A stretch of DNA of 64,000 nt from Codonopsis lanceolata (GCA_013146195.2 CM028379.1:55687693-55751692), one strand, 5' to 3'; shown: positions 1 to 11,749, numbered from the stretch's first letter. The notes: generated from the sequence alone by a model not told the origin. A program made the numbers and translations.

Positions 1-199
1 TGACTTGATTATTTATATTGGTTTAATGTGTAGTTTCCATTAATGTCCATGTATATGTGGCCCATAATTAAAGTAGAGTGAAAAAGTAAGGGTAAAGTGG
101 TAAAAGTGATGTTCTAAAAAGGTAAGTTTCAAAGTGGACAATTATTTTGGGACGGACGAAAAAGGAAAGGAAAACGATAATTTAGGGACGGAGGGAGTA
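1..199. mobile_element. Stowaway-like MITE, copy 1 (5' end outside window)
   Basis: The right end reads gggacggagggag followed by TA, the usual Stowaway (Tc1/mariner-type) terminus and target site. The body is nearly identical to the complete copy at 1934-2188, which shows that this copy has lost its left terminus to the window edge. It has no coding capacity, as expected of a MITE mobilised in trans. Confidence 0.8.
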
Positions 200-464
200 A
201 CATAATAGAACTTAAATTCATCACTTAGATATCTAAATCGACTTCTAAATATAAAAAATATTACCATGTTAAAAATAAATACAAAAATTATAATAAAATT
301 AAAATAATTAAACTTAAAATTAAAATAAATTTAATCTTGTCCTACGTCAAAGCCACTACTCACACTAGGATTATGAGAAAGGAGAATAGGAGCATTTGCC
401 CAAAACCCATTGCCATTCCTCTGTACTTCTCTTATGTTTGATTTGTAAGATGAAGTGATATCTA

Positions 465-645
465 CTCCCTCCATTCTAGGCTAATCGTTCACTATTTTAT
501 TTTAAAATATTTTATTTAAAAAGTTTATATTTTAAAATTAAAGCAAATAAATATCATTTTATTCTTAATAAACTACTAAAAATATCATTTTATTAAAAAA
601 ATTAATTTTCAAATAAAGACTTTTTACCCAAAATAATAAGAATAT
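465..645. mobile_element. Second Stowaway-like MITE family, decayed copy
   Basis: It begins TA-ctccctccattc, a Stowaway-type end. The inner part (actactaaaaatatcatttt, then ttttcaaataaaga) matches the element at 5101-5257 rather than the 1-199 family. The right end has decayed, so the boundary near 645 is approximate. Confidence 0.55.
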
Positions 646-789
646 TACGTATAAGCTATCTACTACTCCGTACATTATATTAGAGGGTTACCAGAAAGAT
701 GAATAGGAGCATTTACCCAGCACATTATACAGATGGTTGAATTTTCTAGTACGTACAACTGTACAAGCTCCTTTTGGAAATAAATCCAC

Positions 790-843
790 GAAAATTCAAG
801 TTTAGAAAATTCATGTTTAGAAAATTCAAGTTTAGAAAATTCG
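790..843. repeat. 15-bp tandem repeat, ~3.5 units
   Basis: The unit gaaaattcaagttta is repeated about 3.5 times with one A/T variant. It is a simple minisatellite. The rest of 646-1357 is AT-rich with no recognisable gene; the short minus-strand reading frames there show no domain. Confidence 0.8.
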
Positions 844-1357
844 ATAAAAAGGATACGACCAATGAAAATCGAGAAACTGTTATGAACCGCATTAATATGA
901 TGGGCCGATGAGGGACCGAGAGAGAGAGCAATAATGTGGCGATGGTGGACTGACTGGTCGACACTGAGTCTATGATGGGTTCTCCTTTAATTCTTTTCAC
1001 ATTTTAGCGAATTTATAATTTGCAAACCCAATCCATTTTTGACTTGGTGTCAATTAACCCAATCGATTTGACTCATTTTAATAACTCTAATTACAAGAAT
1101 GGGTTGATTGACTGTTGACTTGGAAGATGGAAGTATGATTGAAGTGGTTAAGAATTTAAGATATATGTACGGTATGTGAATGACGTCATGACATGTAGAG
1201 GTAGCTGTCGGAGACCGATCGAGAGGTGACGAGAACACGTCTTAATTAGTCCTTTTACACAAATAGTTCGGTTACAATTAATATTAGTTTTAACCGATAT
1301 GAGATTAAAAATATTTAAGTGGGATATTACTTTTAATAACTCATTTTTAACATCATA

Positions 1358-1735
1358 TTTTAAGTCTAGATATCTTATTTATCCAAAACTTGATTTGGAT
1401 AAATAAATATATCATTTCAATATTCTTGCCAAGTAGAATATATTTGCACAATTATTTTTTCCAACAAACAAATGACACGTAAAAAAATTTGTGTCTCAAG
1501 TTGCATAATTTCTTTTATTAAAAAACATTAATTTTTTAACAAGTATTATACTTTAAATCTTGATATCTTATTCATCTAAAACTCAATTTGAACAAATAAA
1601 TATATCATTTCGATACTCTCACCGAGTAGAACACATTTGTACAATTACCTTCGCCAACAAACAAATAACACGTAAAGAAATTTGTGCCTCAAATTGCACA
1701 ATTTATTTCACTAAAAACACTAATTTTTCAACAAT
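1358..1735. repeat. ~190-bp diverged tandem duplication
   Basis: Two consecutive copies (about 1358-1543 and 1549-1735) share the order agatatcttattt, aataaatatatcattt, caacaaacaaat and acacgtaaa, with scattered substitutions. It is non-coding and lies directly before the degenerate array, of which it may be a specialised edge. Confidence 0.7.
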
Positions 1736-4420
1736 ATAATAATACATCTCATATTGGTTAAAAATTGATTTTGGTTTAAAAAAATACTATTATTAAGTAC
1801 CAATAATAGAGATGTATCATACATTGGCGTTGATGTTGGTTTTCAAAGTCATTTGATAAAAGATTTCAACCATTATTACCAATAGAAGTTGTATATCTCA
1901 CATTGGTTAGAAAATGATGTTGATTTTGAATTACTCCCTTCGTCCCTAAATAATTGTCCTGATTGACCTGACGCACAGTTTAAGAAAAAACAATTGACTT
2001 GATTATTTATATTGATTTAATATGTAGTTTCCTTTAAAGTCCATGTGTATATGACTCATAATTAAAGTAAAGTGAAAAAGTAAGGGTAAAGTGGTAAAAG
2101 TGATGTTCTAAAAAGGTAAGTTTCAAACTGGACAATTATTTTGGGACGGACGAAAAAGGAGAGGACGATAATTTAGGGACGGAGGGAGTATTTTATATTG
2201 TTACCAATAAAAGAGATGTATAACACATTGTTTAAAAAGGAAATGTTAGATTTTAAAGTTTTTAGACTAATGACTTTCACTTTTACAAGAGATGTATCTC
2301 ACATTGGTTACAAAATATTCTCATATTGTTAACAATAGAAGAGATGTACCCCACATTTGTTAGAAATTGATGTTGTTTAAAAAATCTTATTATTAATTAC
2401 CAATAGAAAAATTGTATCATACATTGGTTAGAAAGTAATATTGATTTTCAAAGTCTTTTGTTAAAAGACTTCTGCCATTATTACCAATAGAAGATGCATA
2501 TCTTACACCAACATTTTTAGATATATATATCACACATTTGTTTTAAATTGATGTTTATTTAAAAACAATTTAAATAAAAAGACTTCTACTTTTATCATCA
2601 ATAAAAGAGAATAGAAAAAATTTATCCTATTATATAGAAATAGATGTTGGTTTTAGATTTTTGTTAGATAAAAAACTTCTACTACTATTACTAAATAATG
2701 AGACGTATTCCACATTGGTTAGAAAGTGATGTAAGTATTTAAAGTTTTTTAATAAAAAACTTAATACTAATAGAAAAAATATGTATTTCACACTGGTTAA
2801 AAAAATGATATTGGTTTAAAATGTTTTTAGATAATGTATCTCAAATTGTTTTTAGATATTAATCTCTACTATTAATTTCTTCTACTGTTAATAGTAGAAG
2901 TCTAATATACATAACAATTTACAACCAACATTATTTTCAAACCAATATGGGATAAACTCTTCTATTAATAATAAAATGTTAGATTTTTAATCTAATGACT
3001 TTTAAAACCAAAAAAAATTTATAATTAATATGAAATATATCTCTACTAATATTACCAATAGAAAAGATGTATCATACATTGGTTATAAATTGATGTTAGT
3101 TTTGAAAATATTTTGATAAAAGATTTCTACTTTTATCACCATAGAATAGATATACCTTACATTGTTTAGAAAGAGATGTTAGTTTTTAAAGTCTTATGTT
3201 AAAGACCTTTACTCTTATTACCAATAAAAGATATGCATCTCACATTGTTTAAAAATAAATGTTGGTGTAAAAAGTCTTTAGATTAAAGACTTTTTGTTAC
3301 AAATAAAATAGATGCATATATCTCACATTGGTTACAAAGTATTATACTATTATTATCAATAGAAGAGATGTATCTCACATTTGTTAGATATTAATCTTGG
3401 TTTTAAAAATACTATTATTATCAATAGAATAGATGTATCATATGTTTGGTAGAGGACAATGTTGGTTTCCAAAGTCTTTAGATATAAGACTTTTACCATT
3501 ATTACTAATAGAAGATGCATATTTCACATTAGTTAGAAAGTTATGTTGATTTTAATTTTAGATTAAATTTTTTAAAACTATCATTACTAATAGAATAGAT
3601 ATCCTATATTGGTTAAAAATGATGTCGGTTTTAAAAGTCTTTAGATAAAAGACTTTTAATTTTATCATCAATATAATGAAAAGATTTATCTCACATTATT
3701 TAAAAATAAATGTAGGTTATAAATTTTTTAAGAAAAAAAAACTTCTACCATTATTATCAAATGAGGATATGTATCTCACATTGGTTAAAGAGTGATCTTT
3801 ACATTTTAAAAGTCTACCATTATTAACAATAGAAGAGAAGTATTTCATTGGTTATAAAAATGATATTGGTTTAAAAACTTTTTAGATGATGGATCTCACA
3901 TTGATTTACAAAGAAATGTATTCACATTTTATTTAGAAATGAGTATTGGTTATAAAAGTTATTAGATAAAGACATTTTTTGTTATTACCAATAGAAAATA
4001 TGTATCTCACATTGTTTAGAAATGAATGTTGGTTAAAAAGTCTTTTATCTACTACTATTATTACTAATATAAAATATGTATACCACATGGCAGAATGTGG
4101 TGTTGGTTTTAAAAGTCTTTAGATAAAAAACTTAAACTTTCATTACCAATAGAAATATAAAATAAGTATCTCACATTGTTTAAAATGAATTGTAATTTTT
4201 TTAAAACAAAAGACTACTAATATTATTATCAAGTTAGATGTTAATTTTAAAAGTCTTTAATTAAAGATTTTTACTATTATTACTAATACAAAATATGTAT
4301 GTCACGTTAGTTAGAAACTTATGTTAATTTTAAAAATATTTAGGTAAAAAAATTTGTTTAATATTAGAAATAGAAAAAATTATTATAACCATAGAATAGA
4401 TTAACAATCTAATTATAATG
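1736..4420. repeat. Degenerate ~70-80 bp tandem array with internal hairpins, block 1
   Basis: A loose unit recurs throughout: attaccaatagaagagatgt, then tatctcacattggttagaa, then gtgatgttggttttaaaa, then a short palindrome of the form AAAGTCTTT-n-AAAGACTTT. Successive cacattgg-type words lie about 70-80 bp apart (near 1752, 1822, 1900, then 2291, 2345, 2417). Units have drifted strongly. A Stowaway MITE interrupts the block at 1934-2188. There is no ORF of interest. The same unit returns at 6740-7640. I do not recognise a named satellite; a subterminal repeat region of a large DNA transposon is possible. Confidence 0.75.
1934..2188. mobile_element. Stowaway-like MITE, copy 2, complete (255 bp)
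   Basis: The ends are ctcccttcgtccctaaa and tttagggacggagggag, imperfect terminal inverted repeats, flanked by TA on both sides (1932-1933 and 2189-2190). It is inserted in the degenerate array, whose unit resumes directly after it. The internal sequence is close to copy 1, so the family has moved relatively recently compared with the array. Confidence 0.9.
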
Positions 4421-4590
4421 TCCAAAAGTTATATTATTATTACAAAAATATATATTTATCTCACATTATACCCATAAATAACAATGTGTGAATATCCAAC
4501 TACAAATTAAATGCATTGGTAATTTCAAATACTCCACTTGTATATCTCAAATTGTCAAATAAACTAATCTAAATTAGACATGAATTCCGA

Positions 4591-4847
4591 CTCGGTTTCT
4601 AAATAATTGTCATTCCCATTTTTTTTGTCGATTAAAAAAAAAATTGTCATGTTTATTAACTATCCTTCTTAGAATACACTTTACCATTTAATCTTACTTG
4701 TTTCTTCCAACTTTAATTATGACCACATTCATAAGGACCTTTATAAAAAAGCTAAAAATTATATAAACATTTATAATAGACTTAATTAGTTTTTAGTAAG
4801 CGATATGTTGGGTCAAACAAAATAACTATTTAGGAATAGAGGTAGTA
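4591..4847. mobile_element. Decayed Stowaway-like MITE
   Basis: The left part (actcggtttctaaataattg) and the right part (aactatttaggaatagaggt then agta) are imperfect inverted repeats of the tactccctc-tttcctaaata type. The ends are worn and boundaries are good to about 5 bp. It is non-coding. The sequence between the array and this element (4421-4590) is AT-rich and featureless. Confidence 0.6.
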
Positions 4848-5000
4848 CATTATTGAGATAGCATGGATTCGAACATTATTTTGTTGTTGCGTGCCTCAAA
4901 GAATGTACAAAAAACTCCCCACTTGCTGTTCATCGATCTATTGTTTTTTACGTTTGAAGGCCAATGGTGGCATTTCCCGACCATCAATTGGAACCTCTAA

Positions 5001-5100
5001 NNNNNNNNNNNNNNNNNNNNNNNNNNNNNNNNNNNNNNNNNNNNNNNNNNNNNNNNNNNNNNNNNNNNNNNNNNNNNNNNNNNNNNNNNNNNNNNNNNNN
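5001..5100. other. Assembly gap, 100 N
   Basis: Exactly 100 undetermined bases, as used for scaffold joins of unknown length. Reading frames that run through it are not credible. Confidence 0.98.
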
Positions 5101-5257
5101 CCCACTATTTCACTTTCGGATGTTTCACTGAAATAGTTTACTTTCAAAAATTAAGGCATAACATAGTCATTTTATTACTAATGAACTATTAAAAGTGTCA
5201 TTTTCTTAAAAAATTTGACTTTCAAATGAGGAATCTTTGTCTGGGACGGAAGGAGTA
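5101..5257. mobile_element. Stowaway-like MITE, right half
   Basis: It ends in tgggacggaaggag followed by TA. The body matches the decayed copy at 465-645 (atgaactattaaaagtgtca against ataaactactaaaaatatca). The left half lies in the gap. From 5258 to about 6160 there is AT-rich DNA in which I see no gene, terminus or repeat. Confidence 0.65.
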
Positions 5258-6163
5258 CATTTTATGAATTTAAAATATAAAACATTTCATCAAATTGTGG
5301 TGAAAAAATAGAAATAAAAATGATGAAAAATATATTTGTAATTAGGTTTGTTAGTTGATATTTGAGAGATTTTAAGTTTTTAGAGAAATATAGAGAGTAA
5401 TTGTTGGAGTGGATTCTTTTTTAGAGTGTTGAAAAAGTGTAATTGAAACAAAAAACGATGTATTTGAAGAGTAGTTTAGAGATCCACCATTGTGGATGCT
5501 CTAAAGTCTGATAAGCTTCAGTTGTATCGTTTTAGATCAGTTTGCTTGCAATAAGTAGATCAACATCATTAATTGATCAAAATAAGATTATACAGACAGT
5601 AGATGTAGGTCAACCATAATAGTGTACAACATTAAAGCAAAAAGGAAAGCCGTTGAATTGTGTGTTGCAATCATTGATTTAGCAATGGTAGCTTTTCTTG
5701 GAGGATCTTTATTCATATGGGTTTTGGTATATCAAGGCAGTACTTTAATTATCGATCCTCTCAAAATTGTAAATTATACACTTTTTAGAAATACTAGCTA
5801 GGGGAGGTCAAGTTCTACATATATACTTAGCCCCTGATCGACCTGAAAAGTTTTAACTTTGGTATGTCAACAAGACTTAGGAACTGAAACATTATCTTAT
5901 CAATCAGTATCATATCTTGCTCATACAATTCGGTAGTGAAATATTTCATTTTCATATTTTTGGAAAGTATAAAAATAGTAAGGATCCGTAATCAGCCAAT
6001 AGGGCATGTAAGTAGTACCACGTAATATAAAGGATGTATAAACCCTAACCCTGGTGTTGTATGTGTTTATGCAAATAATTAATGATAACTTTGATTAATT
6101 AATCCTATTTCATCTGGTTAATACTTTCACTTATTTCATAAAAAAATATGTTCTGTATCTCAG

Positions 6164-6606
6164 ATGGTCTACAATTGCGAAAAGACTTCCCGGGAGAACT
6201 GATAATGAGATAAAAAATTACTGGCACACTCATCTGAAGAGAGGAAGGAAGGAAGAACCAATGCAAAGCATGAAGCCTCTGGCATTTGAAATTTCAAAAA
6301 TTGAAGCTAGTGTAGAGAATTCAGATGGTACCATTAACCCCCCAATTGGTCCATACTCATTTTCAAACACTGCTTCGGGTAGAGGAATTTGGGACATCCA
6401 GGAAACAGACGAAGTGAGTATTGATTCGACAACAACAAGATTACCATAATTTTTGGGCACGACCACTTTTCTCTGGAAACTTGTACGTTGAAAATGAACA
6501 ACAAGAAGCATATATTCATGAGCGGTACCAAGGGCCCTTAAGTTCATATGCAGTCTACAACAATGAATATCGGCTCAATGACTTCACAGTTATGCCTGAT
6601 GTATAA
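6164..6606 (+). pseudogene. Orphan R2R3-MYB exon 3 (R3 repeat end plus C-terminus)
   Basis: After an intron-like acceptor (tatctcag, ending 6163) the frame reads the second half of a MYB R3 repeat, including RWSTIAKRLPGRTDNEIKNY and a WHTHLK motif, so the last R3 helix is present. This is where the last intron of R2R3-MYB genes usually falls. The C-terminal region follows to a stop at 6447-6449. A second frame (about 6421-6606, with NFWARPLFSGNLYVENEQ) looks like the rest of the C-terminus after a 1-nt shift near 6415-6440. I find no exon 1 or 2 between 4420 and 6160 or in the array; they could only lie in the gap. WHTHLK is seen in subgroup-2-like MYBs, but the subgroup is not secure. Family function would be DNA binding and transcriptional control; this copy cannot bind DNA as it stands. 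Probably a captured or stranded exon. Confidence 0.75.
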
Positions 6607-6739
6607 CAACCAAAAAAAGAAAAAAAAAAAAGTACATCCCAATGTGTACTTTAAGGAGGAACTCTAGTAAAGCGACTGTTTGATCACACAAAAGTGACAT
6701 GTATATATATTACGAAGAATAGAGATCCGTTGATTTAGT

Positions 6740-7640
6740 GATTCCAAATAGAATATATGTATGTATCGTATATTGGTTATATAAGTATTCTATACTTTTA
6801 TTACCATAGAAGATATATAATTTACATTGTTTAGAAATAGATGCTAGTTTTATAAATTTTGTATTAAAAACTTTTACTCTTATTACAAATAAATATATGT
6901 ATCTCAAATTGTTTAAAGAAATGTTACTTAAAAAGGTTTTTAGATTAAAGATTTCGTATTAAAAACAGACTAGATGCATGTATCTTGCATTTGTTACAAA
7001 GTATTATACTAATATTACCAATAAAAAATATTTATCATATATTGGTTAGAAAGTGATGTTGGTTTTCAAAATCTTTAGATAGAAGACTTTTACCATTCTT
7101 GCCAATAGGAAAGATGTATATCTCACATTGGTTAGAAAGTGATGTTGATTTTAATTTTAGAAAAAGACTTTTACTATTATTACAATAGAAGAGATATATA
7201 TCTCACATTTATTATAAATAGATGTTGGTTTTAAAATAATATTATTATCAATAAAAGAGATATATCATATATTGGTTAAAAAATGATTTTGGTTTTAAAA
7301 GTTTTATATGAAAGACTTCTACTTTTATCATCAATAGAAGAGAAGAGATGCATCCCACATTGTTTACAAAGAGATGTTGGTTTATTTTTTTAAGATAAAA
7401 AACTTCTACTATTATTACCAAATGAGAAGATTATCTCACATTGGTTAGGGAATGATGCGGTTTTAAAATTTTAGCATTATTACACATAAAAGAGAGCAAT
7501 TCACATTAATTAGAAAAATGATATTGATTTAAAAAGTTTTTAGATGATGTATCTCAATAAGTTACAAAGAGATATATTCCATATTATTTAAAAATTAGTA
7601 TTAGTTAAAAAAGTCATTCGTTAAAAGATTTTTATGTTAT
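6740..7640. repeat. Degenerate hairpin-bearing tandem array, block 2
   Basis: The same unit as block 1 recurs (atgtatctcaaattg, cacattggttagaaagtgat, gttggttttcaaaatcttta, agaagacttttacc, accaatagaagagat). It starts shortly after the MYB exon and stops abruptly before ctggttgtgctgccgaggca. From 7641 to 8080 I see no gene or repeat. Confidence 0.7.
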
Positions 7641-8155
7641 TACTGGTTGTGCTGCCGAGGCACACAAAATTATTATTTTTTTCTCTTCTCTACAAAAGTG
7701 CAACGTTTAGGTTGGAAAACACTTATATGCTTGATCTAATTAGAATTGAATTGCAATAAATATCTTCAAAAAATTATGCTCTCCGTGTGCCTAAATTATT
7801 GTTCTGATTTAATTTTTGACAAAGTTCTTAAATCTAAAATTATAAAATTTGACATATATCACTAGTTGAGCCAGTACGCAGTTCACTACCCAGATTGTGT
7901 GTTAGATTGGTTGATTAATAAAGAAACAAATAAAATAAACTCCCATTTTCCCTTTGGAAATGCACATATTCAACTTCACAAAATGAACATCCACATGAAC
8001 ATAATCAAAAGTATATAAATGTTGAGAAAACTAGAATATGCCCAGTGTCCATCTCTAAGTACATACTAATTATGGTATCTTGTTGGGCCCTAAACCAAGT
8101 TCATTATAGATAAGATTTATTTATTTATGTATTAATTTTTAACCTAGTTGGATAC

Positions 8156-8163
8156 TATAAATA
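8156..8163 (+). promoter_or_regulatory. TATA box of the copia LTR
   Basis: TATAAATA lies 75 bp into the LTR, giving a predicted start near 8190 and hence the U3/R border. Inferred from the motif and position only. Confidence 0.5.
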
Positions 8164-8392
8164 TATGTGTTATTGAAGTTTTCTAATAAGAGAGAGAATA
8201 ATTTTTAGCCCTTAATAAAACTATTGTGTACCACATTCTCTCATCCTCTTGGGTTTGGTTCTTGCGTCTCATATCATCATCTTCCACAATTCATACTTTA
8301 AAGTTTAATCTACAAACCACAAACCTCTTAACAATTCCTCTCCAATAATTTCCACTGTGCCGAATTCCATTCTTCATATATAATACTAATTA

Positions 8393-8393
<1 letters not shown>

Positions 8394-8467
<74 letters not shown>

Positions 8468-8590
8468 CGTTATTCTTATTATTATCGTTATTATTATTAT
8501 TATGGTTATTATTATTATTAATATCGTTCTTATTATTATTATTATCGTTCTTATTATTATTATTATCGTTATCATTATTATTATCATAAT
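8394..8590. repeat. (TTA)n microsatellite, interrupted by TTATCG units
   Basis: A pure TTA run to about 8466 is followed by degenerate TTATTATTATCG-type units to 8590, within the copia LTR. It yields spurious poly-Asn and poly-Ile frames on the minus strand. Confidence 0.95.
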
Positions 8591-8608
8591 CATCATCAAG
8601 TCTACATT

Positions 8609-8620
8609 TGGTATCAGAGC
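8609..8620 (+). other. Primer binding site (tRNA-iMet type)
   Basis: TGGTATCAGAGC follows the LTR end after two bases. It is the standard plant copia PBS, complementary to the 3' end of initiator methionine tRNA. Confidence 0.9.
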
Positions 8621-8635
8621 TAGTTCGCATTCAAG

Positions 8636-9264
8636 ATGGTTTGTAAGAAGGTTTATATGAGTCTCAAGTTTGATGGAAAAATTAATTTTCTTGATGGAAG
8701 ATATTAGATGTACAATTTTTTTGTGGTCTGTAATTTAGAAAAATACGTAGAATGAGAACTTACGGTGAATGCAGCTAAAGGAGAGAAAATAAAGTCTGCT
8801 GAAGCACTTGATTATATTTTTAATGAAGTTGAAGATGGTGTACGGAAAAAGATTATTGGTTCTAAATCAACACATGATGCATTTGATGTTTTGACAAAGA
8901 TGTGCGGAGGTGATGATAAAGTTAATAGAAATTATTTACAAGTTTTGATGAAGAAATTTGAAAATATAAATATGGAGAAATCGGAGAAAGTTTCAAAACA
9001 TATCTCTCGTGTTGGTGATCTTGCTTCAAATATGAAGGCAAACGGAGATGATGTTTCAGATGAAATAATTTGTTTGAAAATTTTTCATTTGATGATAAAA
9101 GCTTTTCATGGTGCTGCGGAAATAAATATGACGACTATAGATTTGAAGACGTTGACGGTAGTAGAATTAGAATCTGTCCTTGTTAGTCATGAGTTCCTAT
9201 TTGATGAAAGATCGGAGAAAACAGAAGAAGTTGCATTACAAAGTCAAGTGAATTTAAAAAAATG
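8636..9264 (+). pseudogene. gag: Copia gag, capsid part
   Basis: ATG at 8636 is the first start after the PBS. The frame shows a copia-type capsid: a LKFDGKINFLDG start corresponds to the usual L.G.NY..W region, and EKVSKHISRVGDLASNMKAN matches the helical gag core. In-frame stops occur near 8708 and 8750. The frame ends at an A-run near 9255-9262, where a 1-nt shift passes the reading into the nucleocapsid. Structural capsid of the virus-like particle in the family; not functional here. Confidence 0.75.
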
Positions 9265-9690
9265 AATGATGGATCAAAGGATAATGGTGGATCAACTCAG
9301 GGAAGCCAAAACCATGGTGGTAGAGGTCATGGGTACAACAACAAATGTTGTGGTTACAATAATAGAGGTGGTTGCGATAACAATAATGGAGGTGGATGTG
9401 GCTACAAGAACAGTGTTGCCCGTGGCTACAATAATGGCGGTGGTCGAAGTTACAACAATAGTGGTAATCGTGATTACAACAATGGTGGTGGTCGTGGATA
9501 CAATAATTGAGGCAGAGGCAGTTACAACTCAAGTGGCGAACAAGGAGGAAATAATTATTGGCATGACAAATCAAGTTGAGGTAATAATGACGGTGGTAGC
9601 AATACTAATCGTTGTTATAATTGTGGAAAATTGGGTCTTAAAATCACTGATTGTAGATATAGAAGGGAAAATAATTGAAATTATCATGTC
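9262..9690 (+). pseudogene. gag: Copia gag, nucleocapsid with GYNN repeats and CCHC knuckle
   Basis: The frame encodes a Gly/Asn-rich tail with about ten G-Y-N-N-type repeats, a stop at 9508-9510, then a zinc knuckle CYNCGKLGLKITDC (9613-9654). The knuckle's His is Leu, so the CX2CX4HX4C site is broken. The family role is RNA binding and packaging. Confidence 0.75.
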
Positions 9691-9759
9691 AATAATTATG
9701 CTGAAAATAATATTGAAAATTCATAAATTTGTTGTTGGTTAGTAGTTGTGAGAACTCAA

Positions 9760-10145
9760 GCAAGTGATAAAAATACATGGTATTTGTATTCGGGTGTACC
9801 AATTATATTTGTGGGAGCAAAGAACTATTTTCATATTTGGATGAGTCTATTAGATCAGAGGTAAAATTTAGTAATAATGTGAAAGTACCGGTGATGGAAA
9901 ATGAAGGATCTTAATTTCATTGAAAGATGGTTCTAAAAATTTTATCTTCGATGTTTACTATGTTCCATGTCTTAAGAAAAATTTATTGAGTATGGGGCAA
10001 CTTTCAGAAAAGGACTATGATATGAGAATTTTTAATGAAGTTTGTAGTATTGATGGGCAAAGAGGACTAATAGCAAAGGTAAATATGTCCCCTAATCGCT
10101 TATTCCTTTTGACGTTGGATTGTGGAAATTTATCATACTTTAGTT
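9760..10145 (+). pseudogene. Copia protease
   Basis: The active-site region reads WYLYSGVP (9778-9801) where the family has a WYLDSG motif, so the catalytic Asp (9787-9789) is Tyr. The later segment (about 9920-10149) carries the VYYVPCLKKNLLSMGQL motif typical of the copia protease end. There are frameshifts near 9900. Aspartic protease that processes the polyprotein in active relatives; catalytically dead here. Confidence 0.75.
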
Positions 10146-10146
10146 T

Positions 10147-10900
10147 TTGATTCATGATTATAATTGGTTGTGGTACATGTGTTTTGGGCACGTTAATTTT
10201 GGAAGTCTCAATTATCATACTTGTAAACAAATGTTTAATGGATTACCTGCAATTGATGTTCCTAATGGAGTTTTTGAAACATGTGTTTTGGGCAAGAAAC
10301 ATATAGATGTTTTTCCTACATGCAAATCTTGGAAGACGAAGAGAATGTTGGAGTTGATTCATTTAGATCTATGCTCAGTTGAAGTTGTTTCTAATGGAGG
10401 TTGCAGGTATTTTGTCACGTTTATTGATATTTTAGTAGAAAAGCATGAGTGTATTTTTTGAAAGAAAAATTTGAGGTTTGTGATATGTTTAAGAAGTTTA
10501 AGTATTTTGTTGAGAAACAAAATGGGAATAAAATTAAAATTTTGAGAACTGATAGGGGCACTGAGTATCCTGTTTGTGATGATTTTCTTAAGAAACATGA
10601 TATTGAACATCAGTTGACTGCTAGATATACTCCGTAACACAATGGTGTACAGAGAGAAAAAATAGAACAATTATGGATATGGTTAGGTGCATGTTGAGTT
10701 TCAAGAAATTGCCCAAGAGTTTTTGGGTTGAAGCAGTTGTGTGTGCAATTTATATTTTGAACAGGTGATCAACAAGAAGTGTGTGTGTGATAGAAAGGAG
10801 GCCTGGAGTAGTCGAAGACCTTTTATTGAACATCTTAGGGTGTTTGGTTGTATTGCTTAATCTCATGTGCCTGATCATTTGAGAAAGAAACTTGATGTCA
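10147..10900 (+). pseudogene. Copia pre-integrase and integrase core
   Basis: The pre-integrase zinc region (FGHVNFGSLNYHTCKQM, then a C...K.H pattern) is followed by the catalytic core. The first Asp is in HLDLCS (10366-10368) and the second in RTDRGTEY (10551-10553). The third-residue region HNGVQRE follows a stop where Gln is expected (TPQ to TP-stop, about 10635) and a 1-nt loss in the A-run near 10660 puts the next part (MLSFKKLPKSFWVEA) into another frame. Two of three DDE residues are visible. Family role is cDNA insertion. Confidence 0.8.
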
Positions 10901-10904
10901 AAAG

Positions 10905-11196
10905 GTGAAGTGCATTTTTATTGGCTATAGTGATGTGTCAAAATCTTATAAATTGTTCAACCCAGTGACAAATAAGGTTATTGTTTGTAGAGATGTGACT
11001 TTTGATCATGAGGTTGGTATTTGGGATTGGTCTTCTAAAGAAAAGGAAAATTCAAACTTTGATTCTCCTAATGTTTTTACTCAAGATGAAGATGTTAATA
11101 TTCAAGGTGATGTTCCAACTCCTGCAGTTACACAAGTAGAAAGTCCAGGGTGTGCGTAGAGACAGCTTAACTTACTAGCTAGGTTGCATGCTTATG
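10905..11196 (+). pseudogene. Copia linker between integrase and RT
   Basis: The motif MKCIFIGYSDVSKSYKLF is the conserved copia 'F.GY....KGYR' region, followed by an acidic variable linker. A stop lies at 11157-11159. The sequence then reads on in frame until the hAT target duplication at 11189-11196, and continues in the same frame after the hAT element at 18266. Confidence 0.8.
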
Positions 11197-11749
11197 TAGG
11201 AGTGTAACGGTTCGGTTTGAGACCAAAACCACAAACCCAATTGACTTCTAACGGTTCCATTTTTCCCAAACCGAATCGAATCGTGTGATGTTTGGAATTG
11301 AACCGAACCAAACCAAATTGAATGGCTTGGTTCGGTTTGGTAGTTCGGTTTGGTGGTTTAAATAGAAAAAAAAATAAAGAAATTAAAAATTGTTAGGCTA
11401 ATTAACAACTTAACAATTAATATCAAACATTAAAAATAAGATTTTCAATCCAAATGAACAAAGATTAAACAAACATGTTTATCATAATTCTCTTACGAAT
11501 TCCAAATCCCAAATAAATACTAATTAGCAATAAAAAAAAGATTAACATTTCAGTCTTCCGCACATAATTTCCTTGAAAGCACCGTCCGCGACTCGACGTC
11601 CAAGCAAGCAAATAGAAATATTATAAAGAAACCTGCAAAAGAAAAGAAAATCATTTAATAGAATTTTTTTTATGTCATATACAAGAATATCTAACTATAA
11701 TGATGTTATGAATAAAACCAGATTCGTTTCATCACTGTTCACTAACTAG

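Larger units (their letters stand above)
8081..8606 (+). repeat. 5' LTR of the copia element (526 bp)
   Basis: It starts TGTTGGGCCC and ends tctaca just before the primer binding site, giving the canonical TG...CA ends. It contains a TATA box near 8156 and a long TTA microsatellite near its 3' end. No 3' LTR is visible to confirm the right edge. Confidence 0.8.

Noticed and set aside
4891..5147. ORFs on both strands running through the N gap
   Set aside because: The gap length is arbitrary, so the frame across it means nothing.
1..8080. Possible CRISPR-like array from the regular 70-80-bp spacing
   Set aside because: The whole unit repeats and drifts; there are no identical short repeats with unique spacers, and the DNA is plant.
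8328..8630. Minus-strand ORFs rich in Asn or Ile
   Set aside because: They are translations of the TTA microsatellite within the copia LTR and have no other content.
9254..9742. ORFs on the minus strand and in a shifted plus frame over the copia nucleocapsid (His/Cys-rich; Val/Ile-rich)
   Set aside because: They are shadow frames of the GYNN-type repeats; the plus frame starting at 9262 has the zinc knuckle downstream.
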